From Runella limosa DSM 17973 (GTDB taxonomy: Bacteria > Bacteroidota > Bacteroidia > Cytophagales > Spirosomataceae), in NCBI RefSeq assembly GCF_000482465.1, contig NZ_KI519428.1, positions 62,001 through 126,000 on the forward strand: a stretch of 64,000 bases of DNA. Direction: 5' to 3'. This document shows, piece after piece, positions 16,463-26,464 of the stretch (within the stretch, counting starts at the first letter, position 1; each line of letters begins with the position of its first letter). The notes below the pieces were generated by a model. It was given only the letters and a program-made list of their open reading frames with translations, was not told the DNA's origin and did no database searches. Both the position numbers and the translations under genes were made by a program.

Positions 16463-19400
16463 TTAATTTATTTTAATCACTTTCAACGTTACTTGCTCCA
16501 TTTCGGTTTGTACGTTTAAGAAATAAAGGCCATTGGGAAGATTCGTAACGTCCATTTCTTCCTGATGTGTGTTTGATTCAGGCTGAAAAGAATGACTAAA
16601 AATTTGTCGGCCCGAGGCATCTCTCAATGTAGTTTGAACTACCTGTCCTTTGCTTTTTTGTACTTTGAGGCGAAGGGTGTTGGTAACGGGGTTGGGCAAA
16701 ACTGAAGCGAAGTCGCCATTATCAGTTATCCGTTGTTCGTTATCCAAACCATCAGTTGTGCGAGGGGCCGACTCTTTCCTCGCCGCGCCCACTCCGAGGC
16801 CATCTTTGGACTGAATACGGAACCAATATTCTTGGTAAGCCAGTACACTGCCCTGGGCTTGGCGCGTGGCGGGATAAATACTACCCCAGCCTTTTTTATC
16901 CCAATACCGTACGCTTAACTTATACAAACCTTTCGGTAAGCCTTCGTCGTATTTGTTTCCTCCGTTGCCATTGTCCGCAAAAAAACCGTAGGCTGGATGG
17001 TTTTGAGCGTATAACTCCGCCCAGCCATCACGGTTGGCGTACATAAAGTAGGGGGCGTTGTTTTCGTGGGTATTAAATGAACGGATGATGCCCATTTCTG
17101 GGGTTGCCAACATATCAAACGTTAGTGAACCATTTGTGCCCAATGCGCAAGCATCTACGTTGATTGTCCAATAACGAGGCGCAATTTTATTGGTATTCTC
17201 AACATAATAAAGCGTTGGATTTTGCTGCGTACTCTGCTTCAATTCAGGGCCGCCGTCGCGGGTGATGAATTGGCTCGACCAAGCAGAACGGTCGTTGGTT
17301 TTTACCGCTGATTTGGTTTGGCCGATATTGATTAATGTTACGACAAAAGCATTCCAGTAAATGTCTTTGCGAATGCTCTCTGCACTTTGGCAACCGCCTT
17401 CAAAGATACATTTTGCCCAGTAACTTTGCTTGGTGACATTGCTGAATGATACCTCAAAACTTGGCGTTGTGATGCCTGTGTTCCAGAAGGTGGTACTTCC
17501 TGTAGGGCAATTGGCTGAAATGGTCACTGTGGTACCAGTGCAAACTAATTCTTGAGAAACGGTCACGATGGGAGCTACATGAGTAGGTGTTATCGTAAAC
17601 GTTACCACGTTACTTTTTTCACTTACGCAGCCATTTTCTGTCTGACAACGGGCGTAGTACGAGGTAGTTTCCAAAGGAACAGTGGCGGGCAGGCTTGGCA
17701 AGGCGATGTGGGTAGTGGCATTGTACCAAACTGTTTTCAAACTACCACAAGATGATTGCCCACTGAAACTTGCCGTGGAGTTACAACTTCCAGTTGATGA
17801 TAATGAGACTGTTGGGGCAGACGGAATTAAGACCAATTTTAAACGCATCACACCTGACTCAGATTCTATGCACGATGGAAGTGCGTTCGATTTGCGGCAA
17901 CGCACCCGATAATTATGGTATTGATTGTCCACCAATCCTACGGGCACTCCTGCACTATAATCGCCTCCATCCACCGAATAGAGCATTATTTCATCCGTGG
18001 CACAGTTGGCAGCGAAAAGAATCGTTGTATTAACCAAACTACACACTTCTTTCGTTTCGCCCACTGCAACTGTAACCCCATCTACTGCCAATGACGCATT
18101 TTGCGGTACCGAAGCTCGGCTATTAATGGTCACTTCAATTGGGCTGGTATAAGTTACTGGACAATTGGCATCGCAAGCCGCTTGGTAGCGGTGAATTTGG
18201 TTATTGGATGACTGGGTAACTGGTGGATTGGGAGACCAGCTACTCCACGGACCGCTGCCTATTTGAACGCGCCACACTGGAGTTCCCGCCACGCACAAAT
18301 CCGAAACATTAAACTGCAAACTGTTAACAGGATTGGCATCTGTATCGCAGAAGGTTTGTGAATTTCCTTCATTCAATGTCACTTGTTGGGTGGTTAAGGT
18401 AAAAGTTGGTTTGGTTAACACCGTAACCGTTGCCGAACCGCTTTGAAGCTGACTACAACCATACGCATCGCTGACCTTTTCTAAGGTATAGGTAAACACG
18501 CCTGCTTGGTTGGTCGCAGCATTGAGACTGACGCTATTACCATTAGAGGTCGTGATACTTTGGGTAGCATTTCCATTTAGTCTGAAAGAAAATGTGTAGG
18601 GAGAAGTAGCCGCAGTTCCCGTAAATTGAATAGTTGGCATAGGTGCATTGAGGCACACCGTTGTAGTACCTTGAATGGTAGCTGTCGGGAGTGGACGAAC
18701 CACAACTGCACCCATAAGCGGTAGGGAAATGCATTGATTTCCGTTTTTGACGGCCAAAGTAAAACTTATCGAAGTTCCTGATGCGGGAGCCGATAACTGC
18801 ACCGTAATAAGGCTAGGAGTTAAATTTTGGTTGGTTTCTGCAACAATTCCAGCGCCAGCAACCGAATAAGTAACGGGCGAAAAAGTAGTTGCCGTGTACG
18901 GAATCGTAAATGACGTTGCCCCTGCACAAATGGGAGGAATAGCGCCGAGGGTAATTGTTGGGGGATTGGGGTCAGTCAAGGTTTTAGAAGTTATGTCCGA
19001 ACCTGTACAGCCTGAACGAGTAATGGAAAACTTACTGTATTCGCCCGCAGGTAAAGAAGTTAGGGTAAACCCATTGGCTACGATATTAACTGTTTTAGGA
19101 CTTCCCGTACCCGTGTAGGTAAGTAGGTAATCGCCATCAGGTAAATTGGTAGTAGTAAAATAAATTTTTCCGTTTGCCCCTGCGCAAGTGGTTGGAGAAG
19201 TAGCCGTCCCCGCTACTAAAATAGGCAAGGCATTGACAGTGATAGTAGGAGTAGTACTGCTGCATCCTGTTACTGATTCGGTAAAGATAAATTTTACATT
19301 TCCGCTCGCAATCGTCGTTACCTGTCCAGTACTCGTGACGGTGGCTTTGCTTTCATCGCTACTGGTCCAAACCCCTCCATTATTGGGCATTAGCGTAAGA

Positions 19401-22400
19401 TTTTCACCTATACAAATCGCCGTGGCAGGTACGTTGATGGTCGGAAGAGCTTTGACCGTGACCGTAGCCGAGGCTGAAAGGTTCAGCGTACAAGCGCCGT
19501 CATTGACTGATACCAACTTGAGCGTTTGGTTTGTAGTAACGCCCGAAATTGTCATAGTCGCGGTTCCTCCCGTGAGGGTGGTGGTAGCATTAGAACCATC
19601 GTTGATGTTGTAAGTAACAACGGCACCGCTAGTCCCCATCAGAGTAAAAATGGCATTGTTGCCCGCACAAATGGCTGAATTGGTTTGACTGATGGTAGCA
19701 GTTGCTGCACATGAGCTTAAGCCTGAAACCGCGAAATCATACACTGCTTCGTTGCAGTCGTCGTTGTTGACCGTGATGGTTGCCGATTGAGCACCAACGG
19801 CAGTGGGGGTAAAGGTAACGGTAAAAGTAGCGGATGCGTTTACCGCTAATGGGCTGGCGGAACTCAAACTTCCCACCGTAAATAAAGAATTTGAACTTCC
19901 GATGGAAGAGATGGTCAATTCTTTGGTTCCTGTATTTTTGATAGTAAAGGTTCTCACAAGCGAATTTCCAATAAATACATCGCCAAAACTTGTATGATCC
20001 GTGTCAGTAGGAGAGGTGTCTCCATCGACAATCGAAGTGGTATTCCCTTGAATGTCGATTTCGGGATAATGCTGCAACCCACCAGAAGCAACCCAATTGG
20101 AAGTTGTTCCGTTGAGCGCAAATCCCGTCATGGTTCCAGTTCTAGCAGTACCATTGGTTTGTGCATCAAGAAGGGAGGTGTTGCCTGTATTGTCGCCGCC
20201 TGCCGTACCTTGGTTGAAGTTGTAGTAGGCCACCAGGCCACTTTCATTTCCTGCTAACTCATTGAATAAATTGGCTTGTATTTGCGCTTGCGTTCGTTGA
20301 ACATTCCAAATACGTAACTCATCCATCGTACCATTCCAGGGATAACCGCCTACCCGTGAACCCAACCACATATCTGTACTAACGGTGGGGAAATTGCCTT
20401 GAAAGCTGGCCGTAGGTGTCGGTTGGCCATCCACATAGGCATATACTGTGCTCGTTGCCCCGTTGTAAGTAAAAGCATAATGGTGCCAGCAATCTTCGAT
20501 GTGATAATCCGTGACATAGGCATTGTCCCCGTAAACAGCTAGTGCCAGGGTGGGTCCCCAAACTAACGTCGTTCCAGCCCCAGTAAAGTTGATGGGAAAT
20601 GAAAAATTAGGTGCTCCTTTTGCCCAAAACTCAACGGTGGTTGAATTTGTACCAAACAATGGGGTTGGCATAGGAATTTCAATGAGATCATCACTTCCGT
20701 CAAAATGTAGGGCATTGGCATTGACCGAGCTACTTGTCGCGGATACTTCAAAATCGTACGTTGATTTGTTACAATCGTTGTTCAAAATCGAAATAATAGC
20801 GGTTTGGGTAGTAGCTGAGTTAGAGGAAAAAGTAACCGTAAATGTTACAGAAATGCCAGAAGAAAGCGGACTTGGCGAACTCAGATTACCTATTGTGAAT
20901 TTTGCATTGCTGCTCGTGATGGCACTAATCACAAGCGGAGCGGTTCCTGTGTTCTGAATGGTAAAGGTTCTCGTAATGGCTGCTCCTGAAGTAGTGCCAA
21001 AATTTGTATCATTCAATACCGACGTACCCGTTGTGCCATCGGGAATATCCTGATCTTTCCCTTTGATGTTGATTTCAGGGGCATTTACCGTCACTGTGAA
21101 CGTACAGCCCACGGCTGAATTGGTACCATCTGTCCCTGTTAAAGTAACTGTGGTAGTACCAATGTTAAAGCTAATTGCCCCACTACTTGTGCCATCGGCA
21201 ATCCCGCTGATGGTTCTTGTAGTTGCTCCGCTCAACGTATATCCCCAAGTTGCTCCCGAACAGTTATCCGATAGCGGGTCTGCTATGGTATAATCGGCGG
21301 TACAGCTACCTGATGCCACTGTCATTGTTTGGTTGGAAGGGCAAGCTGAGAAGGACGGTGCTACGCAACTTCCTGTCCCAGAGATATTAAACGTATAATT
21401 GGCTTCGTCGCAATCGTTGTTGAGTACCGTAATGGTAGCATTTTGGGCGCCTGTGGCTGTGGGTGTAAAGGTCAGGGTAAACGTAGCAGAGCTATTGGCT
21501 GCAACCGTTGTGGGCACATTGCTCACCACAAACGTAGCATTATTAGACGTAATGTTAGTAATGGTCAAAACATCATTGCCTGTATTTTGAATGGTAAACG
21601 TCCGTCCCAAAGCGCTGCTGGTGTTCACACTGCCGAAATCAGTATGATTGGCCGTGGCGGTGGATGTACTACCGTTCAAAATGGAAACCAAAGGAGAGCC
21701 GCCCTGTACGTTAATTTCGGGAGCGACTACCGCAGGGCAATTCGTCCCTGAAATGACCCCACCAGAGGCAATCCAGTTGGAAGTAGTTCCAGTGAGAGCA
21801 AAGCCTGTTAAAGTACCGTTATTAGCTCCGCCAATCGTTGTGGCCAAATCGTTTAGCGTAGTTGTGCCGCTATTGTCGTTGTTCGCAAGTCCTTGATTGA
21901 AAGGGTAATAAGCTACTAGATTTGCTTCTGTGCCCGTCAATTCACAATTACGCTGTTGATTAATTTGTTCACAAGTACGGGCTGTGTTCCAAATACGCAA
22001 TTCATCTAATGCTCCCTTAATTGGCAGGCAACAGCCCGAGCCAATGCGTAATACATCAAAACTAGGCGGGGCGCTGTTGCCCTTGGTATATAACAAAACG
22101 CCATTTTTATAAAAATAGCCCGTCCCATTGTTATAAACATACGCAAAGTGCTGCCAGGTATTAAGGACAACCGTGTTGGCAGGAATGTCTGCGGGGGTCA
22201 TTCGGCTCGCTATATCAGTACCTACATACACTGAGCCGTTGGCCGTGGAATGAAATGTAAAGCCGTTCCAGTGCCCACTAGAGGCACTCCCAATCGAAAT
22301 TTCTTGGTTATAATCGCTTAATGATTCGGGTTTTAGCCAAAACTCGACGGTGAACTGAGTAGGTGGGGTTGGGAGTAAGCCCGATGCTGTAATAAGGTCA

Positions 22401-25400
22401 TTAGAGCCATCAAAGTGAAGGGCAGCCCCAGCATTTGCGCCAACGCCTGTCACCGCAAAATTATACAAAGACTCGTCGCAGTCATTGCTGTTGACTTCTA
22501 TCGCCGCTGTCCGCGTCCCTAGCGCTGTTGGGACAAACGTAATTGTAAAAGTTGCTGTATTACCTGTCGCGATGGTCAACGGGAAAGAGGCTCCACCAAC
22601 CGTAAACTCGCTTTGGTGAGTACCTGATTTTCCAATGCTGCTAACGACCAAGTTGCTCACACCAGTGGAATTACTAATGGTAAATGTTTTAACAACAGGA
22701 CTGTTGACCAATGCCCCTCCAAAATCAGTATTGTTGGTCGTTGAGGTTGACGTTGTGCCATCAGAAATGGATACCAAGGGCGTACCTCCCTGCACGTCGA
22801 TTTCGGGCATGACTACCGTAGGACAACTTGTGCCAGTAACGACCCCACCCGCTCCGATGAAGTTGGAACTGCTGCCGTTGAGGGAGAATGAAAAAAGAGT
22901 ACCGTCGTTGGCGCCTCCGATGAGGGTAGCGTCGTCGGTAAGGGTGGTAAGGCTTGTGTTATTCGACGCGGCTACTCCTTGGTTGCCCTTGAAATACACT
23001 TGCAAGTTAGCAGACAAGGCATCCACTTCGCATCCTTTTAATTGACTGATTTCTTCTGCGCAAAGCGCACGGTTATAGAATCGAATATCATCTAAAGCCC
23101 CTTTAAAGTTGGTACTGCCATTGCTATAAAGCGAACTTCTCCCTAAATAACCTGTCGTACCAAAACTAGCATTACCAGACATCGTAAAAGAGCCAACAAG
23201 TGCTCCGTCCACGTACCCTTTTATGAGTTGTCCGTCGCCTTCCCACGTCATTGCAATGTGCTTCCAAGTGTCTAAGCCTGAAAAAGGTACCGAAAACTGA
23301 TTGCCTGTCCAGCCCGCTCGGAAAAATATTTTTGTCCCATTATCATAAAGAAAAATAGCTACGTTTTCAGTGCCAAGCTCAACGATTACTGGTGCACCTA
23401 CTGTTTGAGAAGTTGCTGCATTCATCCAAAAAGAAATCGTCCCTGCCGTTGAAGTCATTCCTGTCGTCGGGAAACTGACGTAATCGTCGGTTCCATCAAA
23501 GTCAAGGGCTGCTCCTGCCACAAGAGGAGAGTTGTATGACAACGTCACTTGTCCAACGCTAGGTAAGTTATAGTTGATGTACCAATTACTAGGCAGATTC
23601 ACCGTTGAGAACGTACCTGATAGAGACGTCGCACTAATGATGGTGAGTTGATGACCATTGCTTCCAGTATAGCTATTTATGAGTGAGACGTTGAGGGTTC
23701 CATTAAGCGTAGCTGTCCCTGTCACGTTGAGCTTGTCGTGCTGCGTACAGGCCGTTGTACCTCCTAGTTCAATCGTGAGCGTTCCGCTATTGGTGTACCC
23801 ATTTGAATACGTAAGGCAACCTGGAGAGGTACCTGGGGCTACCGTTCCTCCGCCTGGATTGGTAAACAACGTACTCGAAAAAGTGCCCGTGCCATTGTAG
23901 GTACCGTTGCTGTTAAATGTCCCCGTACCTGTCACGGTGCCGTTATTAGTAAACGTTGCAGATGCTTGGGTAGTAATGGTACCCAAATTGGTGGCCGTGA
24001 CAGCAGAACCTACGGTAAAGGTACCTGAGTTGGTGATTATCCCTGAAGCAGTGTTGCTTATGCTTGCTAATCCACTTCCTTGGGTCATTGAAAAAGCGCC
24101 TTCGTTGTTAAACGTACCTGCGTTACTAAAAGGTAATAGGCCGAGGGACATGGTTGCTCCTGGGCTGTTGGTTATTGTGCCTCCTGATTTGTTGGTGACA
24201 TTCAGGTAGTTAAATGAAAACGTGTTATTGTTGGTAAACGTCCCCGAATTGTCGAGCCCTGCTGACATTGTCCCATTATTGGTCACAGTTTTATTAGCCG
24301 CATTGATAAAGCCATTGAATTGAACTGAACCGCCACTATTGTTTACAAACGTGCCATTGTTTTGAACATTGATATATTGACCAGCGATCAAGGTTCCCGA
24401 ATTATTGATCGTACCCGTGTTTGTAAAACTGCCATAGGTAGAGGTACTGGTACCACTGTGATTGAACGTTCCTGAATTGTTAAAACTGCCATTCAGATTT
24501 GAGAAGTTTCCCGTTGAGGCAGTAGTCATAGTACCCGCATTGTTTAAAGTACCATTATCTGCTGCTAAAGTACCATCAATGTTAAGCGTTGCCCCCGATT
24601 GAATGGTAATGGTAGGCATAGCGTTCATGGTAAAAGTAGTGGAGGCATTAATCGTAAACGAAGTGCCCGAAGGGAAGGAAATTGACCCGCCCGACATGGT
24701 ACAATTGGAGGCTATGACAACGGCTTCGCCACTATTGAGGGTTGCTGTGGTAGGAACGACCCCTCCACTCCAATTGGAAGCGGTTGCCCAATTGATGTCA
24801 GTGGTTCCGTTGAAGGTATATGTGACCGCTGTACTTCCTAAACCGCCCAAGGCGGCTGTTCCAGAAAGCCGTATTCTATCGATGGTCAAACTACCATTGC
24901 TGAAGAAGTAGGTAAAGAGATTATTCATCGTCGCAAGATTGGACGCAGAGGTAGCGATGGTGACTTTACCTGTGACATTGGTCGAAGCTGAACCGATGCT
25001 AGCAGCGTTCATCGCCGTTTGGTTGAGTGTCGTTCCGTCAAAGAAGTTATTGTATTGGGCCAAGGTTAGTATCCATGCAGAAGTAGAGCCGTTATCGTAT
25101 GAGAAGGCATACAGGTAAGTGGTGGAGGTACTCAATGCGTTTCCATTGGTCATACCTTGTATCCCTGTCCCCTTTATACCTAAAGAAGCTAAGCCAGATT
25201 GACCATCGTTGGCGGGCATAAAGCCCAGGTAATGATTTTGATTATTGCTAGATGCAGCTGTTCCCAATCCGAGCATCAATACCGAACTTGGTATAGGGGC
25301 AGAATTTAACTTAAATAGAAAACTGCCCGATATTGGTCCAGAGGCAGAAAATCCCGTAGTAATACTGCGAGAAGCAGATTGGCCACTAGCGACGGTCATT

Positions 25401-25678
25401 GCCCCTCCTGGGCTGGATAATCCGCCAAAACTAAGCCCCGTACTGGTGTAAGCATTGGTGCCATTTGCCCAAGCTGTGGCAAAGCCAGTGCCACCATTTT
25501 GCCCCGTAAGGTTGCCTGAGGTTCCACCATACTCGAAGTCTTCGGTGATGGTTATTTGGGCAAAAATGGGTTGGGTAAAAACCAACGAGAGACCAAGAAA
25601 GCAGCAGCAAAAAATGACAAAGAAGTAGTTGCTTTTGGTCGGAAAAGAAGGGTAGAGATTCGCTTTCATACGTTTCAC
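16463..25678 (-). CDS. Giant modular secreted surface protein (LamG, choice-of-anchor D, HYR, Ig-like; T9SS type A)
   Basis: 3071 residues with an N-terminal signal peptide ending near IFAQ (residue ~41). After a lectin-like domain (about 42-280), residues ~310-640 are Asn/Gly/Thr-rich repeats (NNSGTFNNSG type) that suggest a beta-helix. LamG/concanavalin-like domains start near 720, 1081 and 1650 (each LDFDG/LHFDGS...FWxK). Choice-of-anchor D domains start near 955, 1318, 1531 and 1869 (PEIDVQGG / PEINVQGG, then TFTIxNTG and NDDCNE). A Cys-bearing HYR-like domain lies at ~1437-1530. About 2000-2980 holds Ig/PKD-like repeats. The end (SVLPNPVTNTLRLKV, ~2990 on) is a T9SS type A sorting domain. 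It is probably an adhesin or matrix protein; the ligand is unknown. Confidence 0.88.
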   Translation of the reverse strand: MKRMKANLYPSFPTKSNYFFVIFCCCFLGLSLVFTQPIFAQITITEDFEYGGTSGNLTGQNGGTGFATAWANGTNAYTSTGLSFGGLSSPGGAMTVASGQSASRSITTGFSASGPISGSFLFKLNSAPIPSSVLMLGLGTAASSNNQNHYLGFMPANDGQSGLASLGIKGTGIQGMTNGNALSTSTTYLYAFSYDNGSTSAWILTLAQYNNFFDGTTLNQTAMNAASIGSASTNVTGKVTIATSASNLATMNNLFTYFFSNGSLTIDRIRLSGTAALGGLGSTAVTYTFNGTTDINWATASNWSGGVVPTTATLNSGEAVVIASNCTMSGGSISFPSGTSFTINASTTFTMNAMPTITIQSGATLNIDGTLAADNGTLNNAGTMTTASTGNFSNLNGSFNNSGTFNHSGTSTSTYGSFTNTGTINNSGTLIAGQYINVQNNGTFVNNSGGSVQFNGFINAANKTVTNNGTMSAGLDNSGTFTNNNTFSFNYLNVTNKSGGTITNSPGATMSLGLLPFSNAGTFNNEGAFSMTQGSGLASISNTASGIITNSGTFTVGSAVTATNLGTITTQASATFTNNGTVTGTGTFNSNGTYNGTGTFSSTLFTNPGGGTVAPGTSPGCLTYSNGYTNSGTLTIELGGTTACTQHDKLNVTGTATLNGTLNVSLINSYTGSNGHQLTIISATSLSGTFSTVNLPSNWYINYNLPSVGQVTLSYNSPLVAGAALDFDGTDDYVSFPTTGMTSTAGTISFWMNAATSQTVGAPVIVELGTENVAIFLYDNGTKIFFRAGWTGNQFSVPFSGLDTWKHIAMTWEGDGQLIKGYVDGALVGSFTMSGNASFGTTGYLGRSSLYSNGSTNFKGALDDIRFYNRALCAEEISQLKGCEVDALSANLQVYFKGNQGVAASNNTSLTTLTDDATLIGGANDGTLFSFSLNGSSSNFIGAGGVVTGTSCPTVVMPEIDVQGGTPLVSISDGTTSTSTTNNTDFGGALVNSPVVKTFTISNSTGVSNLVVSSIGKSGTHQSEFTVGGASFPLTIATGNTATFTITFVPTALGTRTAAIEVNSNDCDESLYNFAVTGVGANAGAALHFDGSNDLITASGLLPTPPTQFTVEFWLKPESLSDYNQEISIGSASSGHWNGFTFHSTANGSVYVGTDIASRMTPADIPANTVVLNTWQHFAYVYNNGTGYFYKNGVLLYTKGNSAPPSFDVLRIGSGCCLPIKGALDELRIWNTARTCEQINQQRNCELTGTEANLVAYYPFNQGLANNDNSGTTTLNDLATTIGGANNGTLTGFALTGTTSNWIASGGVISGTNCPAVVAPEINVQGGSPLVSILNGSTSTATANHTDFGSVNTSSALGRTFTIQNTGNDVLTITNITSNNATFVVSNVPTTVAANSSATFTLTFTPTATGAQNATITVLNNDCDEANYTFNISGTGSCVAPSFSACPSNQTMTVASGSCTADYTIADPLSDNCSGATWGYTLSGATTRTISGIADGTSSGAISFNIGTTTVTLTGTDGTNSAVGCTFTVTVNAPEINIKGKDQDIPDGTTGTSVLNDTNFGTTSGAAITRTFTIQNTGTAPLVISAITSSNAKFTIGNLSSPSPLSSGISVTFTVTFSSNSATTQTAIISILNNDCNKSTYDFEVSATSSSVNANALHFDGSDDLIEIPMPTPLFGTNSTTVEFWAKGAPNFSFPINFTGAGTTLVWGPTLALAVYGDNAYVTDYHIEDCWHHYAFTYNGATSTVYAYVDGQPTPTASFQGNFPTVSTDMWLGSRVGGYPWNGTMDELRIWNVQRTQAQIQANLFNELAGNESGLVAYYNFNQGTAGGDNTGNTSLLDAQTNGTARTGTMTGFALNGTTSNWVASGGLQHYPEIDIQGNTTSIVDGDTSPTDTDHTSFGDVFIGNSLVRTFTIKNTGTKELTISSIGSSNSLFTVGSLSSASPLAVNASATFTVTFTPTAVGAQSATITVNNDDCNEAVYDFAVSGLSSCAATATISQTNSAICAGNNAIFTLMGTSGAVVTYNINDGSNATTTLTGGTATMTISGVTTNQTLKLVSVNDGACTLNLSASATVTVKALPTINVPATAICIGENLTLMPNNGGVWTSSDESKATVTSTGQVTTIASGNVKFIFTESVTGCSSTTPTITVNALPILVAGTATSPTTCAGANGKIYFTTTNLPDGDYLLTYTGTGSPKTVNIVANGFTLTSLPAGEYSKFSITRSGCTGSDITSKTLTDPNPPTITLGAIPPICAGATSFTIPYTATTFSPVTYSVAGAGIVAETNQNLTPSLITVQLSAPASGTSISFTLAVKNGNQCISLPLMGAVVVRPLPTATIQGTTTVCLNAPMPTIQFTGTAATSPYTFSFRLNGNATQSITTSNGNSVSLNAATNQAGVFTYTLEKVSDAYGCSQLQSGSATVTVLTKPTFTLTTQQVTLNEGNSQTFCDTDANPVNSLQFNVSDLCVAGTPVWRVQIGSGPWSSWSPNPPVTQSSNNQIHRYQAACDANCPVTYTSPIEVTINSRASVPQNASLAVDGVTVAVGETKEVCSLVNTTILFAANCATDEIMLYSVDGGDYSAGVPVGLVDNQYHNYRVRCRKSNALPSCIESESGVMRLKLVLIPSAPTVSLSSTGSCNSTASFSGQSSCGSLKTVWYNATTHIALPSLPATVPLETTSYYARCQTENGCVSEKSNVVTFTITPTHVAPIVTVSQELVCTGTTVTISANCPTGSTTFWNTGITTPSFEVSFSNVTKQSYWAKCIFEGGCQSAESIRKDIYWNAFVVTLINIGQTKSAVKTNDRSAWSSQFITRDGGPELKQSTQQNPTLYYVENTNKIAPRYWTINVDACALGTNGSLTFDMLATPEMGIIRSFNTHENNAPYFMYANRDGWAELYAQNHPAYGFFADNGNGGNKYDEGLPKGLYKLSVRYWDKKGWGSIYPATRQAQGSVLAYQEYWFRIQSKDGLGVGAARKESAPRTTDGLDNEQRITDNGDFASVLPNPVTNTLRLKVQKSKGQVVQTTLRDASGRQIFSHSFQPESNTHQEEMDVTNLPNGLYFLNVQTEMEQVTLKVIKIN

Positions 25679-25729
25679 GAAGTGATTATCTATGTACTTC
25701 GCAAAACAGCTAAATTCAGTGGGTTATGT

Positions 25730-25770
25730 GTTAGAACAAATCGGACAACTGCTGTCCGATTTGTTCTAAC
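25730..25770. repeat. Perfect 18-bp palindrome upstream of the giant surface-protein gene
   Basis: GTTAGAACAAATCGGACA (25730-25747) is followed by a 5-base loop and its exact complement (25753-25770). It lies between two minus-strand genes, 52 bp upstream of the giant gene's start and 56 bp after the HD-domain gene's stop. No T-run follows on either strand, so it is not a standard terminator. It could be an operator or an RNA hairpin. Confidence 0.8.
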
Positions 25771-25825
25771 GTGTCATTTTTGTCGAAATAACGCACAAAA
25801 AAGCATTTTTAAAGTCGAGAAAAAC

Positions 25826-26374
25826 TCAAACCAGTACTTCTTCGCACAGTTGAAGGTAGTGCTCTAAATCGGGTTTGGCCAAGCCTGTCACTTTCGCAGC
25901 TTCGTCCCAGCGACGCATCTGAATGATTAACTCAAAATACGGGTTTTGCTCAAAGGCAGCTGCTTCTTCGGCCGACATGGCCCCGCCTTGAAACTCCAAA
26001 GTTTTTAGGCTGGCCTCAGATAAGCCTGCGAAGTACTTGGGGTTTTTGAAGGTCAAGTACCGTTTGGCATTGACGTGGTTGGCTACCAAAATGCAGACTT
26101 TTTCGGGAAACCCTTGTGCCCGAAGCCACTCCGCCGCTACTTCTTCGTGGTCTTTACGGCCATATTCGGCCATGAGTTCTTCTTCTAATTCGGTGGGCAT
26201 GAGGTGTCCAATATCGTGCAAGAAAGCTGCTACTTGGACCTCCGTGTCAAAGCCACCTTTACGGGCTAAATCGGCGCCTTGGGCCGCGTGTTCGAGTTGA
26301 CTTACGTCTTCTCCAAAATATTGGTCGTCGCCTTGTGCTTCAAACAACTGGCGAATGGTGGTGATTGCGGACAT
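25826..26374 (-). CDS. PhnZ-like HD-domain mixed-valent di-iron oxygenase (phosphonate degradation)
   Basis: 182 residues, like PhnZ, which oxidatively cleaves (R)-2-amino-1-hydroxyethylphosphonate to glycine and phosphate. All six iron ligands known for PhnZ are present in order and spacing: H29 (SQLEH), H53-D54 (LHDIGH), H76 (KDHEE), H100 (ANHVNAKRYL) and D157 (RRWDE). The Tyr/Glu pair that gates the free iron site in PhnZ is also kept, as Y19 and E22 (YFGE). Substrate-contact positions K104, S122 and R154 match too. No PhnY hydroxylase, the usual partner, is in the window. It is downstream of the secreted phosphatase-like gene on the same strand and near the PhnX-like and FAD genes, which supports a phosphonate role. 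The exact substrate is inferred. Confidence 0.88.
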   Translation of the reverse strand: MSAITTIRQLFEAQGDDQYFGEDVSQLEHAAQGADLARKGGFDTEVQVAAFLHDIGHLMPTELEEELMAEYGRKDHEEVAAEWLRAQGFPEKVCILVANHVNAKRYLTFKNPKYFAGLSEASLKTLEFQGGAMSAEEAAAFEQNPYFELIIQMRRWDEAAKVTGLAKPDLEHYLQLCEEVLV

Positions 26375-26427
26375 TTTTTTGAATGAAAATTTGAATTATC
26401 TGCGCCTTAGCTGATTATCTGTTTTTT

Positions 26428-26464
26428 TCGTCTGACTGTTGTTCTTCGTCAGACGAAGAACAAC
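26428..26464. promoter_or_regulatory. Overlapping alternative hairpins between the phosphatase-like and PhnZ-like genes
   Basis: Two mutually exclusive stems share bases. Stem A pairs 26428-26437 with 26448-26457 (10 bp, TTCGTCTGAC arm). Stem B pairs 26438-26450 with 26452-26464 (13 bp, GTTGTTCTTCGTC arm) and directly abuts the stop codon of the upstream gene. No T-run follows in the transcript direction, so the role may be RNA processing, stability or switching rather than termination. Confidence 0.55.

Noticed and set aside
18894-25451. Many Val/Pro-rich plus-strand frames inside the giant gene
   Set aside because: They are mirror images of the Thr/Ser/Asn-rich repeats on the minus strand and have no independent start or domain signals.
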